Shown in pieces: positions 16,943-25,123 of a stretch of 64,000 bases of DNA. Each line of letters begins with the position of its first letter. The stretch's first letter is position 1. This stretch comes from Streptomyces sp. AP-93 (GTDB lineage: Bacteria > Actinomycetota > Actinomycetes > Streptomycetales > Streptomycetaceae): NCBI RefSeq assembly GCF_022808175.1, contig NZ_JALGBX010000004.1, forward strand, positions 207,446 to 271,445. The letters are read 5' to 3'. The notes below the pieces were generated by a model that was given only the letters and a program-made list of their open reading frames with translations, made no database searches and had not been told where the DNA came from. Position numbers and translations under genes: made by a program.

Positions 16943-17776
16943 TCAGCCTCCGGTGAAGTGCGGGGGCCGGCGCTGCGCCTTGGCGGTGTAGCCCTCGCGG
17001 GAGTCCTCCGAGGTGAGGGTGAGGGCCGCCGTCATCGCCACGCGGTCGAGGGCCGCGGGCAGGGCGGCGTCCGCGTAGGAGTCGATCGCGCGCTTGATGC
17101 CCTGGACGGCGAGCGGGGCGTTGGCCGCGATCTCCGCCGCGAGCGCGCGGGCGACCGGCTCCAATTCCTCGGGCGGCACGACCTGTTGGACGAGGTTCAG
17201 CCGCTCCGCCGTCCGGGCGTCGATGCGGCGGCCGGTCAGGGACAGGAGTTTGGCCCAGCCGGCGCCCGCCTCGCGGGCGATGCGCAGGTCACCTCCCGCG
17301 TCCACCGCGACGCCCAACTGGGCTTCGGGCAGGGCGAAGAGGGCGTCCTCGGCCGCCACCCGGATGTCGGCCATCAGGGCCAGCTCGAAGCCGAAGCCGA
17401 GGCAGTAGCCCTGCACCGCGGCCACGACGGGCTGCGGCAGCCGGGCCAGGACCGCGAAGCGTTCGTGCACCCAGCGGATGCCCTCGTAGTAGTTGCGGTT
17501 GCGTTCGGCCGCCGAGGCCCCGGTGATCGCACCGCCCGGGGCCGTCACGTCGATGCCCGCGCAGAACGCCCGCCCCTCGGCCCGCAGCAGGACCACCCGT
17601 ACGGCGGGGTCGAAGCGGATCCGGTCCGCCAGCAGGCCGAGCTGGCGCGTGGACTCCCAGCTCCAGCCGTTGAGCTTCTCCGGTCGGCAGAGGGTGAGTT
17701 CGGCGATCCCGTCCGCGACGTGCAGACGGATCCGTTCCTCACCCTCCGCGATTTCCGTGCTCAGGGTGTCGATCAC
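16943..17776 (-). CDS. Enoyl-CoA hydratase/isomerase family protein
   Basis: 277 aa crotonase-fold protein. The two oxyanion-hole segments are present: GRAFCAGIDV (about residue 70) and AAVQGYCLGFGFELALMADI (about 118-137). The second-shell segment ALPEAQLGVAVDAGGDLRI carries the first Glu (PEAQLG) and an Asp in place of the usual second acidic residue pattern, so hydratase versus isomerase or hydrolase activity cannot be decided. Start GTG 17776. It sits near the SDR and acyl-CoA dehydrogenase genes, consistent with an acyl-CoA degradation neighbourhood. Confidence 0.85.
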   Translation of the reverse strand: MIDTLSTEIAEGEERIRLHVADGIAELTLCRPEKLNGWSWESTRQLGLLADRIRFDPAVRVVLLRAEGRAFCAGIDVTAPGGAITGASAAERNRNYYEGIRWVHERFAVLARLPQPVVAAVQGYCLGFGFELALMADIRVAAEDALFALPEAQLGVAVDAGGDLRIAREAGAGWAKLLSLTGRRIDARTAERLNLVQQVVPPEELEPVARALAAEIAANAPLAVQGIKRAIDSYADAALPAALDRVAMTAALTLTSEDSREGYTAKAQRRPPHFTGG

Positions 17777-17799
17777 GCGGACACCCTAGGGCGCCCCGC

Positions 17800-18564
17800 T
17801 CAGCGCGGGAAGACCTCGAACGGCACTGCCGGACGGCCTCCGAACCGGGCCGCCGCCTGCTGGGCGTAGCCCGTCAGGAAGGAGCGTACGTACGCCTCCG
17901 GGTCGCCGTCCGTCAGCGCCGCGATGTACGCCTTGTGTTCCATCAGGGACTGCACCGAACGCTCCATCCCGGGACCGGCATCGGCCGCGTGCGTGGGTGT
18001 CGTGGTGCCGGACACCGCCACCCAGCGCACCCCGTTCCACGGCTCCAGGCCCTGCTCCGTGAGGAGTTCGGGGAAGATCCAGCGGTTGCCCGCGTCGCCG
18101 GCCGCGTCCAGGGTGGCCCGGCCGACCGCCTTGTGGTCGGGGGTGTTCCAGTAGCCGCCGCCCTCGGCCCCGCCCCACGTGTCGCGGTGGTTCATCGTGA
18201 TCACCAGCTCGGGGCGGTGGCGCCGGATGGCGGCCGCGATGTCCCGGCGCAGGTCCAGGCCGTACTCGAGGACCCCGTCGCGGTGGTCGAGGAACTCCAC
18301 CGTGGGGACCCCGACGACGGCCGCGCTCGCGCGCTGCTCCGCCTCGCGCAGCGGGGCGCATGCGGCGGGGTCGATGGTGTCGATGCCGGCCTCGCCGCGC
18401 GTGGCGAGCAGGTAGACGACCTCGCGGCCGCCGTCCGTCCAGTCCGCGATCGCCGCGGCGCAGCCGTACTCCAGGTCATCCGGGTGCGCCACGACGGCCA
18501 GCGCACGCTGCCAGTCGGTGGGCATGGGCTCCAAGGGCGGGGGCCCGTCCAGTCGTTGGTTCAT
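17800..18564 (-). CDS. PIG-L family deacetylase (LmbE-like)
   Basis: 254 aa. The zinc-binding motif AHPDDLEYG near residue 28 and the distal His in TPDHKAVGR identify the PIG-L/LmbE family, whose known members deacetylate N-acetylglucosaminyl substrates such as those of mycothiol and bacillithiol synthesis or detoxification. The TRGEAG motif follows strand 2 as usual. No signal peptide. ATG 18564; the divergent MBL-fold gene starts only 18 bp away, so both promoters must overlap the opposing genes or be very compact. Confidence 0.88.
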   Translation of the reverse strand: MNQRLDGPPPLEPMPTDWQRALAVVAHPDDLEYGCAAAIADWTDGGREVVYLLATRGEAGIDTIDPAACAPLREAEQRASAAVVGVPTVEFLDHRDGVLEYGLDLRRDIAAAIRRHRPELVITMNHRDTWGGAEGGGYWNTPDHKAVGRATLDAAGDAGNRWIFPELLTEQGLEPWNGVRWVAVSGTTTPTHAADAGPGMERSVQSLMEHKAYIAALTDGDPEAYVRSFLTGYAQQAAARFGGRPAVPFEVFPR

Positions 18565-18582
18565 ACGTCGCACAATAGGCGC

Positions 18583-19404
18583 ATGGACACTCAGGGGCAG
18601 GTGGTGGCCCTGCTCGACGCCACCGGGTCGTTCTTCGAGCCCTCGGCCACGGCGTTCCCGGGGGCCGGCGCCGCCGCCTGGGAAGGGGCCTCGCTGCTGG
18701 ATCCGGGCGCGGCCGGGCCCGAGGGCTCCTGGCGGCTGGGCTTCCGGTGCTTCGCCGTGTCGCGGCCGGGCGGCCGCTGGGTGCTGATCGACGCGGGGGT
18801 CGGCCCGGCACAGGGCCCGGCGGCAGGCTGGGCGCCGGTCCCGGGCCGGCTGCCGGCCGCGCTCGCGGAGGCGGGGATCGCCCCGGCCGACGTGGAGTCG
18901 GTGGTCCTGACCCATCTGCACGAGGACCACACCGGCTGGACTCAGGACGAGGCCGGCCGGCCGTTCTTCCCCGACGCGCGGTACCTCGTACAGAGCGCGG
19001 AAGTGGCGGCCCTGGACCGGGCGGATCCCGTGTCGGACTGGACGGTTGCCCCGCTGCGGGCCACCGGACAGCTCCACGAGGTGACCGGGGAGCACCGGCT
19101 CGCTCCCGGCATCACCCTGCTGCCGACCCCCGGGCACACGCCCGGCCATCAGTCGGTGCTGGTGGAGGGGACGGCCGGGCCCGGCGGCGGGGGCCGGGGC
19201 CGGGACGTGGTGGTCACCGGGGACGTACTGGTCCACGCCGTGCAGCTGGCCGATCCGGCGGTCCCGTACTTCCACGAACGCGACCGGGCCGCCGCCCGTG
19301 CCTCGCGGGAGCAACTCCTGTCCCTGGCCGTCCGCCGCCGCGCCCTGCTGGCCACCGCCCACCTGACCCGGGCCTTCGTGGAGCCGCCCGGACGGGGTCG
19401 CTGA
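18583..19404 (+). CDS. MBL-fold metallo-hydrolase
   Basis: 273 aa metallo-beta-lactamase-fold enzyme. The signature HLHEDHTGW provides the H-x-H-x-D-H metal ligands; PGHTPGHQS and TGDVLVHAVQ provide the third His and the bridging Asp. The sequence resembles N-acyl-homoserine-lactonase-like or glyoxalase-II-like hydrolases, but the substrate cannot be assigned. A Gly-rich loop (GPGGGGRGRD) interrupts the late strand region. It is divergent from the PIG-L deacetylase with an 18-bp gap, suggesting shared control. Confidence 0.83.
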   Translation: MDTQGQVVALLDATGSFFEPSATAFPGAGAAAWEGASLLDPGAAGPEGSWRLGFRCFAVSRPGGRWVLIDAGVGPAQGPAAGWAPVPGRLPAALAEAGIAPADVESVVLTHLHEDHTGWTQDEAGRPFFPDARYLVQSAEVAALDRADPVSDWTVAPLRATGQLHEVTGEHRLAPGITLLPTPGHTPGHQSVLVEGTAGPGGGGRGRDVVVTGDVLVHAVQLADPAVPYFHERDRAAARASREQLLSLAVRRRALLATAHLTRAFVEPPGRGR

Positions 19405-19488
19405 GCACCCGCACAACTGCCCGCGGCCGACGTGCGACCACTTGGCGGGCGCCCTAGCATGAAAGATGGTGTTCCCAAGGAGGAAGCC

Positions 19489-19977
19489 ATGGTCCTGCTG
19501 TCGGACAAGCTTCGGCTCGTACCCGCGGTCGTACTGGCCTCCGGTGCCCTGCTGCTGACGAACGGCTCCCTGCCCGCGGCGGCCCAGGTCCGCGCGGTCC
19601 AGGTCCGCGTCGCCGCGGAGGTCACGGCCCCGGCTCTGACGGCCCTTGCGGGTCAGGCCGATGACGAGCGGCTCGCGCTCGACACTCTCGACGAGGTGGT
19701 GCGGGGCGACTTCGCCGCCGTCTCGGCCCGCTTCGACGAGACGCTCCGCCACCAAGCGTCTCCCGAGGCGCTCGCGCAGTCCTGGAAGGACTACCAGGAG
19801 CAGTTCGGGCCCTACCGGTCACACGGGGACCCCCAGCAGGTCACGTCCGTCCACGGATCCGTGGTGAACGTGCCTCTCCACATGGAGAACGGGACCGGAG
19901 ACTTCCGCGTCACCATCAACGAAGGCGGACACCTCATCGGCCTGTACTTCCTCCGCGCGGGCATCCCGATCCCGTAA
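19489..19977 (+). CDS. Secreted DUF3887-domain protein
   Basis: 162 aa. A signal peptide (LVPAVVLASGALLLTNG, cleavage near AAA-QV) is followed by a cystatin/NTF2-like DUF3887 domain with the typical RFDETLRHQASPEALAQSW helix and the GPYRSHGDP turn. In other proteins DUF3887 precedes alpha/beta hydrolases; here it stands alone. The start at 19489 has a perfect AAGGAGGA. Function unknown. Confidence 0.75.
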   Translation: MVLLSDKLRLVPAVVLASGALLLTNGSLPAAAQVRAVQVRVAAEVTAPALTALAGQADDERLALDTLDEVVRGDFAAVSARFDETLRHQASPEALAQSWKDYQEQFGPYRSHGDPQQVTSVHGSVVNVPLHMENGTGDFRVTINEGGHLIGLYFLRAGIPIP

Positions 19978-20026
19978 CTCCCCTGGGCTCAGGGAGGTCA
20001 GGGAGGTCAGGGGGCAGGGAGGCAAG
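19978..20026 (+). terminator. Imperfect hairpin followed by tcagggagg direct repeats
   Basis: CTCCCCTG (19978-19985) pairs with CAGGGAG (19990-19996) with one bulge, directly after the DUF3887 stop. The element tcagggagg then recurs in tandem, with a degenerate copy ggcagggagg, up to the end of the convergent gene. Probably a weak bidirectional terminator. Confidence 0.4.
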
Positions 20027-20030
20027 GGGC

Positions 20031-21371
20031 TCAGGCCTCGTCGCGTAGCAGCGCGAGCAGCCGGTCCAGGACGCGCGGGCCTCCGGCACGTACCCCGTCG
20101 TGCTCGAACTCGTCCGTCACCCAGGTCTTCAGGCCGCGGATCGCCCGGGCGGTGGCCAGGGAGTGCGCGGTGTCCACGTACATGTCGTCGTGGTAGACGG
20201 CCGCGGCCACCGGCACCTCGTTGGCGGCGAGCCGCGCCGGGTCGTAGAGCGGGGTCCAGCCGGTGCGGGCCAGCAGCAGTTCGGCGGTCTCGCGCAGCGG
20301 GGCGAGCGCCGGGTCGCAGTCGAAGTGCCAGGGGTGGATGGTCTCGCCGGTGAAGTACAGCGGTTCCGCGCCCGCGAGGGTCTTCGCGGCGTCGAACCGC
20401 GGGTGGCCGGAGCGGACCCGCTCGGCGGCCCAGCCGATGGGCGCGCCGGGGTCCTGGGCGTAGATCGCCTCGTGGATCAGGGCGTAGAGCGGATGCCCGG
20501 CGAAGGAGAGCTGGGCGTGCACGGCCTCCAGGAAGGCGTCGGAGAGGGCGGGCCCGTCCGGGGTGGGGACGAAGGCGTCTTCCAGCAGGTAGTGCAGCTG
20601 GTGGCTGCCGTCGGAGACGCCGAGGAGCAGGCCCAGGGACTGGAAGGCCTCGGCCGTCAGCAGGTACCCGCCGGGGAGTTCGGCCGGGCGCTCGACGAGG
20701 TGGGCGGCGATGCGGCGGGCCCGCTCCACGTCCATGGGGTAGCGGGCGTAGTGCGCCCGGTTCTTCCGCTCGACACGGGGGTACGCGGCTTCGTACACCT
20801 CGGCGGCGGTCGCGTCGAGGGAGGGCAGCCCGCCGGTGATGAGGGCGGCGGCCAGCCCCTCGGGGGCGGCGCCCAGGTAGTGGGTGACGCAGAAGCCGCC
20901 GAAGCTCTGGCCGAGGACCGTCCAGGGCGCGCCGCCGGTGAGGAGCGGGCGGATGGTCTCGGCGTCGCGCACGATGGAGTCGGCGCGGAAGTGGGCGAGG
21001 TACTGGGCCTGCTGCGCGGGGCCGCCGCGCAGCGGCAGGGTCTGCCGGTTGACCGGGGTGGAACGGCCGGTTCCGCGCTGGTCGAGCAGCAGCACCCGGA
21101 ACTCGGCGAGGGCCCGCTCCAGCCAGGCCTGCCGCCCGACGAACCGGCGGGCGCCGAAGCCGGGTCCGCCCTCCAGGTAGAGCAGCCAGGGCAGCGACTC
21201 CGGGTCCTTGCCGCCGGCGACCAGCTCGCGCGCGTACAGGTCGATCCGCTCGCCGTCGGGGCGGGCGTGGTCGAGCGGGACGCTGAAGTGGTGGTCGGTG
21301 AGGACGACACCGGGCTGGCGGTAGCTGCCGGCGGCTGCGATCTCGGAGGTCACGGGGTTCACGGGGGTCAC
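20031..21371 (-). CDS. Alpha/beta-hydrolase of the proline iminopeptidase type
   Basis: 446 aa, longer than simple hydrolases, as in the S33 prolyl aminopeptidase subgroup with a large helical cap. Motifs are LEGGPGFGARR (oxyanion GGPG), LLDQRGTGRSTP (DQRG.G.S), the nucleophile GQSFGGFC, the late Asp in VYHDDMYVD and His in FEHDGVRAGG. These peptidases release N-terminal proline. No export signal. The start is uncertain among clustered GTG codons (21371, 21362, 21353); none has a strong ribosome-binding site. Confidence 0.87.
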   Translation of the reverse strand: MTPVNPVTSEIAAAGSYRQPGVVLTDHHFSVPLDHARPDGERIDLYARELVAGGKDPESLPWLLYLEGGPGFGARRFVGRQAWLERALAEFRVLLLDQRGTGRSTPVNRQTLPLRGGPAQQAQYLAHFRADSIVRDAETIRPLLTGGAPWTVLGQSFGGFCVTHYLGAAPEGLAAALITGGLPSLDATAAEVYEAAYPRVERKNRAHYARYPMDVERARRIAAHLVERPAELPGGYLLTAEAFQSLGLLLGVSDGSHQLHYLLEDAFVPTPDGPALSDAFLEAVHAQLSFAGHPLYALIHEAIYAQDPGAPIGWAAERVRSGHPRFDAAKTLAGAEPLYFTGETIHPWHFDCDPALAPLRETAELLLARTGWTPLYDPARLAANEVPVAAAVYHDDMYVDTAHSLATARAIRGLKTWVTDEFEHDGVRAGGPRVLDRLLALLRDEA

Positions 21372-21586
21372 GGAAGGTCCCAGGGGTCGGCGCGGTCCGG
21401 TGGTGTACGCGGCAGCCGTCCCGGGGCCGGTGGGTGATGACGACCGGGACGACGGGCCCGCCCGAGCTTACGCGAGGCCCCTGGCGGGGGTCGGTCCCCT
21501 GGGCTCCGCTCGTACCGGGCTCCGGGCCGGGACTCCGGGTGCGGCTCCGGAGCCGGGCCGGGACTCCGGGTGCGGCCGCAGAGGTC

Positions 21587-22495
21587 CTAACCTCCGGATC
21601 GCTCGACGAGTGCTTCGACTCCGTCCAGCATCCGCGTGAGCCCGAACTCGAACAGAGTGCCGAGTTCGAGGTCGAACCGTTCCCCTTCGAAGAGGGTGGA
21701 CAGGATCGGAAAGGAGCCGGTGGTCTGGATCGATTCCATCCGCGGTTCGTTCGCGGCCATCCATTCCTCGGGGGTCATGCCGGTGTCCTGCCGAGCCTGC
21801 GACTCCAGCTCGACGGCCGCCGCGACGCCCTGGGCGTACCCGAGCAGAGCGAGGTGGATGTGGATGATCTGGGTCGGCGTCAGCCCCAGTCCGTTCAGCG
21901 CACCGAGGACCCGCTCGGTGTACCGCATCGCGTGTGGCGAGGCCATCGGCCGGGTGAGGGCGGCCATGGCTCGTGCCAGCCAGGGATGGCGCTGGTACAG
22001 GCCCCACAACCACCGTGCCTCCCGTTCCAGTTGCGCACGCCAGCCGGGCGGTCGCGAGCCCGGTGGTTCGCCGCCGAAGACCGCCTCCGACATCAGCCGT
22101 ACGAGCTCGCCCTTGCTCGGGACGTGGCGGTAGAGCGCCATGGTGGAGACGCCGAAGTCGGTGGCGACCCGCCGCATGGAGAGCGCGGCGAGCCCTTCGG
22201 CGTCCACGAGGGCGATCGCGGCGCGAATGATGCGATCCCGGGTGAGTCCCTGAGGGGGAGCCGGAGGCCGGTCTCGTCCCGACTCGGCGACGACGGTTCC
22301 GACGCCCGGTACGGCCCGCACCAGACCCTCCTGGTTCAAGGTGGCGAGCGCCTTCGACGCGGTCGCCATGGCGACCCCCCACTCCTGGGTGATCCGCCGG
22401 GTGGAAGGGATGCGGGCACCGGGCGCAAGCTCGCCGGAGGCGATCCGCCGGCGGATGTCGCCGGCGATGCGGAGGTAGGGCGGTTCCATGGCCAT
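21587..22495 (-). CDS. Regulator with GntR winged helix fused to a complete TetR-type repressor
   Basis: 302 aa. Residues about 1-75 form a GntR winged helix (PYLRIAGDIRRRIASGELAP, then IPSTRRITQEWGVAMATASKALATLNQEGLV). Residues about 85-130 form a second, TetR-type helix-turn-helix (RDRIIRAAIALVDAEGLAAL, then SMRRVATDFGVSTMALYRHVPSKGEL), with a TetR C-terminal ligand domain after it. Two DNA-binding domains in one chain are unusual but recur in actinobacteria. It faces an MFS exporter gene across a 115-bp region with palindromic sites, a classic drug-responsive repressor/efflux layout. Start ATG 22495 or 22489. Confidence 0.88.
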   Translation of the reverse strand: MAMEPPYLRIAGDIRRRIASGELAPGARIPSTRRITQEWGVAMATASKALATLNQEGLVRAVPGVGTVVAESGRDRPPAPPQGLTRDRIIRAAIALVDAEGLAALSMRRVATDFGVSTMALYRHVPSKGELVRLMSEAVFGGEPPGSRPPGWRAQLEREARWLWGLYQRHPWLARAMAALTRPMASPHAMRYTERVLGALNGLGLTPTQIIHIHLALLGYAQGVAAAVELESQARQDTGMTPEEWMAANEPRMESIQTTGSFPILSTLFEGERFDLELGTLFEFGLTRMLDGVEALVERSGG

Positions 22496-22497
22496 GA

Positions 22498-22516
22498 GCG
22501 CACTGTACTAGTGCGC
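22498..22516. promoter_or_regulatory. Perfect 7-bp inverted repeat (operator candidate)
   Basis: GCGCACT and AGTGCGC around GTACT, starting 2 bp upstream of the GntR-TetR start codon. It probably mediates autorepression. Confidence 0.6.
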
Positions 22517-22556
22517 CTTCAGGGCGTTCAGCCCGCTCAAAGCCGCAGGATGAGGG

Positions 22557-22566
22557 AGTGCACTAG
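22557..22566. promoter_or_regulatory. Second related site AGTGCACTAG
   Basis: It shares the AGTGC/GCACT half-sites with the palindrome at 22498 and lies 45 bp before the MFS start, so one regulator could act on both divergent promoters. Confidence 0.45.
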
Positions 22567-22610
22567 GCATCTGTTTGCGGCGTACACCACGGCCCGGTTC
22601 TCTGCCGTTC

Positions 22611-24173
22611 ATGGAAAACACACCCGGCCCCCGCGCGGGGCGCAAGGAATGGACCGCCCTCGGCGTCCTGATGCTGCCCCTGCTCCTCGTCTCGATGGAC
22701 GTGTCGGTCCTGTACTTCGCGATTCCCTACATCAGCCGGGACCTGGAGCCCAGCGCGACGCAGCAGTTGTGGATCCTCGACATGTACGGCTTCGTCCTCG
22801 CCGGACTCCTCATCACGATGGGCGCGCTCGGCGACCGGATCGGCCGGCGCAGGCTGGTGCTCGCGGGAGCGGCCCTCTTCGGAGCGGCCTCGGTCGCGGC
22901 CGCGTACGCGTCCACGGCCGAACTGCTCATCGCCGTGCGGGCGCTGCTGGGGCTGGGCGGCGCCGCCCTGATGCCCTCGACGCTCGCCCTGATCCGCAAT
23001 CTCTTCCACGACGAGGAACAGCGCGGCAGGGCGGTGACCCTGTGGACCGCCGTCATGACGACGGGCATTTCGCTGGGGCCCGTGGTCAGCGGTCTGCTGC
23101 TGGAGCACTTCTGGTGGGGCGCGGTCTTCCTGATCAACCTGCCCGCGATGGTGCTGCTGCTCGTGCTGGTGCCGTTCCTGGTGCCCGAGTTCACGTCGGC
23201 GAAGCGGGAGCGCTTGGACCTGCCGAGCGCGGCGTCGTCGCTCGGCGCGGTGCTCCTGGTCATCTACGGCATCAAGGAATGGGCCCGGCACGGGTACGAG
23301 CCGCTGCCCGCACTCGCCATCGCCACGGGGCTCGTGCTCGGCCTGGTCTTCGTACACCGGCAGGGTCACCTCGCGCATCCGGTGATCGACCTGGGCCTGC
23401 TCGGCCGGCGCGCCTTCGGCGGCCCGGTGTTCGCCAATCTGCTCGCGATGTTCGCCACGGTCGGGATGGCCGTCTTCCTCACCCAGTATCTGCAGTCGGT
23501 CCTCGGCCTGAGCCCCTTCGACGCCGCCCTGTGGAGCCTGGTGCCGGCCGTCGGAGTGGCCGTCGCGGCCCCGGCCGGAGCCGCGCTCGCACGGCGCGTC
23601 GACCGCGCGTACGTCATGGGCGGCAGCTTCCTCCTCTCCGGTTGCGGCTTCCTCTGGCTGACCCAGGTGAGCACGGACACGGCGCTCTGGTTCACCCTCG
23701 CGGGTGTCTCCCTGTACGCAGGCGGCCTGGTCGCCGCCATGACCCTCGCCAACGAACTCGCCCTCGGCGCGGCCCCACCGGAGCGCGCGGGATCAGCCGC
23801 GGCCGTGCTGGAGTCGGGCCAGGAGCTCGGCGGAGCCTTGGGCATGGCCATCCTCGGATCCATCGGGGCCGCGGTCTACAGCCGGGACATGGCGGACGCG
23901 CTGCCCCCCGGCGTGCCGCAGGCCGAAGCCGTACGCGAAACACTCGGCGGGGCGACGGCCGCCGCATCCCAGCTGTCCGCAGGGACCGCGGATGCCGTCC
24001 TGGCGGCCGCGCGCGACGCCTTCACGCACGGGATGGGCTTCGCGGCCGTCGGCTCGGCCATCGTGATGGCCGGTGCCGGGCTCTTCTCGTTCACATGGCT
24101 GAGGGGTGCGGGTACGACGGGGCGCCCGACGCCATCACCGACCGGCCCGCGGCCCACCACGCTCACGCCGTGA
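22611..24173 (+). CDS. MFS transporter, DHA2 (14-TMS) drug exporter type
   Basis: 520 aa with 14 predicted hydrophobic segments. Family motifs are LLLVSMDVSVLYFAIP (TM1, with Asp), the loop 2-3 motif MGALGDRIGRRR, RALLGLGGAALMPSTLALIR (TM4 region) and the TM5 motif C TTGISLGPVVSGLLLE. This is close to the SmvA/QacA group that exports cationic drugs and dyes. The ATG at 22611 has no recognisable ribosome-binding site, so a leaderless or weakly translated message is possible. Expected to be controlled by the divergent GntR-TetR fusion regulator. Confidence 0.88.
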   Translation: MENTPGPRAGRKEWTALGVLMLPLLLVSMDVSVLYFAIPYISRDLEPSATQQLWILDMYGFVLAGLLITMGALGDRIGRRRLVLAGAALFGAASVAAAYASTAELLIAVRALLGLGGAALMPSTLALIRNLFHDEEQRGRAVTLWTAVMTTGISLGPVVSGLLLEHFWWGAVFLINLPAMVLLLVLVPFLVPEFTSAKRERLDLPSAASSLGAVLLVIYGIKEWARHGYEPLPALAIATGLVLGLVFVHRQGHLAHPVIDLGLLGRRAFGGPVFANLLAMFATVGMAVFLTQYLQSVLGLSPFDAALWSLVPAVGVAVAAPAGAALARRVDRAYVMGGSFLLSGCGFLWLTQVSTDTALWFTLAGVSLYAGGLVAAMTLANELALGAAPPERAGSAAAVLESGQELGGALGMAILGSIGAAVYSRDMADALPPGVPQAEAVRETLGGATAAASQLSAGTADAVLAAARDAFTHGMGFAAVGSAIVMAGAGLFSFTWLRGAGTTGRPTPSPTGPRPTTLTP

Positions 24174-24182
24174 CGGCCCGCT

Positions 24183-25109
24183 TCATCGGGCGTGGCGCCA
24201 CCAGTAGCGCCCGACGATGAGTTCCTCCAGCGCGTGGAGCCTGTCCGCGGCCATGCGTGCGTGGACGGCGGGGCGCTCCAGTGCGACGCGGAGGTCGGCT
24301 GCGAGGTGGGTCGCTTCGCGCAGCTCGCAGGCCGCTCGGAGGGATTCCGGAGGAGTCGCCGTCGCGCGGGCGATGACGTCGAGGACGGTTTCCATGTGCG
24401 GGCCGCTGAACCGGGCCAGGAAGAACCAGTCGTCGGCCGGTTCTCCGTAGCGGGCCCATTCGAAATCCAGCAGGGCCGTCACGCTTCGGCCGTGCGCGAG
24501 CCAGTTGCCCCAGTGACAGTCCGCGTGAACCGGGACGGCCGTACGGGCGTGCGTGGGTGCGTCCCGCGCGATCGCCCTCAGGCCGTCGAGCAGACGGGGA
24601 GGCACGGCTGCGTGCCGGTCGCGATCGGCGAGGCCTTCGATCTCGGCGTAGAGCGCGGCCCGACCGGTGAACCCTCCGTGGTCGAGGGTTTCCCTCAGCG
24701 TCCGGTCGGCGTGGCCCTCGGGCACCCAGTCGTGGAGTCGGCTCAGCCGCTTGACCGCCTCCCCCGCCCACGCGCGCGCGGTCGCCCCGTCCACGCCGGG
24801 CATGCCCATGCCGGGGGCCTCCCCGGGCACGCGGGCGTAGCAGGCATAGCGGACCTCGCGCGTCTCCAGCCGGTGGCTCCCGCTGTCGAGCAGCGGGGCC
24901 GTGAGGCCGGCGGGCAGGTGGGGCGCGAGCGCGATCTCCCTGTTCAGCCGTGTGTGGGAAGCGGCATCGATGATCTTCACGACCACGTCCGAGCCGACGT
25001 ACACGTGGTGGGAACCGCTCTCGGCGGTGGCCATGGGGCCGGGGTCGCGCCCCAGGGCCGCCGCCGCGATCGCGCGAGCGGCGGCGTGGGCCTGCCCCGG
25101 CTCGGCCAT
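24183..25109 (-). CDS. Aminoglycoside phosphotransferase (APH)-family kinase
   Basis: 308 aa. The kinase-like APH fold shows VVVKIIDAASHTRLNRE (ATP-binding Lys), the catalytic-loop HADCHWGNWL (the Brenner-type H.D..W.N) and LLDFEWARYGEPADDW (DFE metal-binding, replacing DFG). These residues are intact, so it should be an active small-molecule kinase. The substrate need not be an aminoglycoside; many chromosomal family members phosphorylate other metabolites. It begins 14 nt after the mycothiol-dehydrogenase stop with no clear ribosome-binding site, so it probably depends on that transcript. Confidence 0.8.
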   Translation of the reverse strand: MAEPGQAHAAARAIAAAALGRDPGPMATAESGSHHVYVGSDVVVKIIDAASHTRLNREIALAPHLPAGLTAPLLDSGSHRLETREVRYACYARVPGEAPGMGMPGVDGATARAWAGEAVKRLSRLHDWVPEGHADRTLRETLDHGGFTGRAALYAEIEGLADRDRHAAVPPRLLDGLRAIARDAPTHARTAVPVHADCHWGNWLAHGRSVTALLDFEWARYGEPADDWFFLARFSGPHMETVLDVIARATATPPESLRAACELREATHLAADLRVALERPAVHARMAADRLHALEELIVGRYWWRHAR

Positions 25110-25123
25110 CAGTCCGTGGGTGG

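Noticed and set aside
16876-16956. 26-codon frame MAEFVYGPEGESAWEAFSVR
   Set aside because: Good codon composition, but too short to support and no upstream ribosome-binding site; possibly a gene remnant.
10328-19404. Biosynthetic gene cluster (polyketide or peptide)
   Set aside because: Acyl-CoA enzymes are present, but no synthase, carrier protein or adenylation domain occurs in the window; a catabolic reading fits better.
21434-24220. 928-codon plus-strand frame across the regulator and MFS genes
   Set aside because: It spans two real genes on opposite strands in the wrong frame and is Arg/Gly-rich with no domain; GC artefact.
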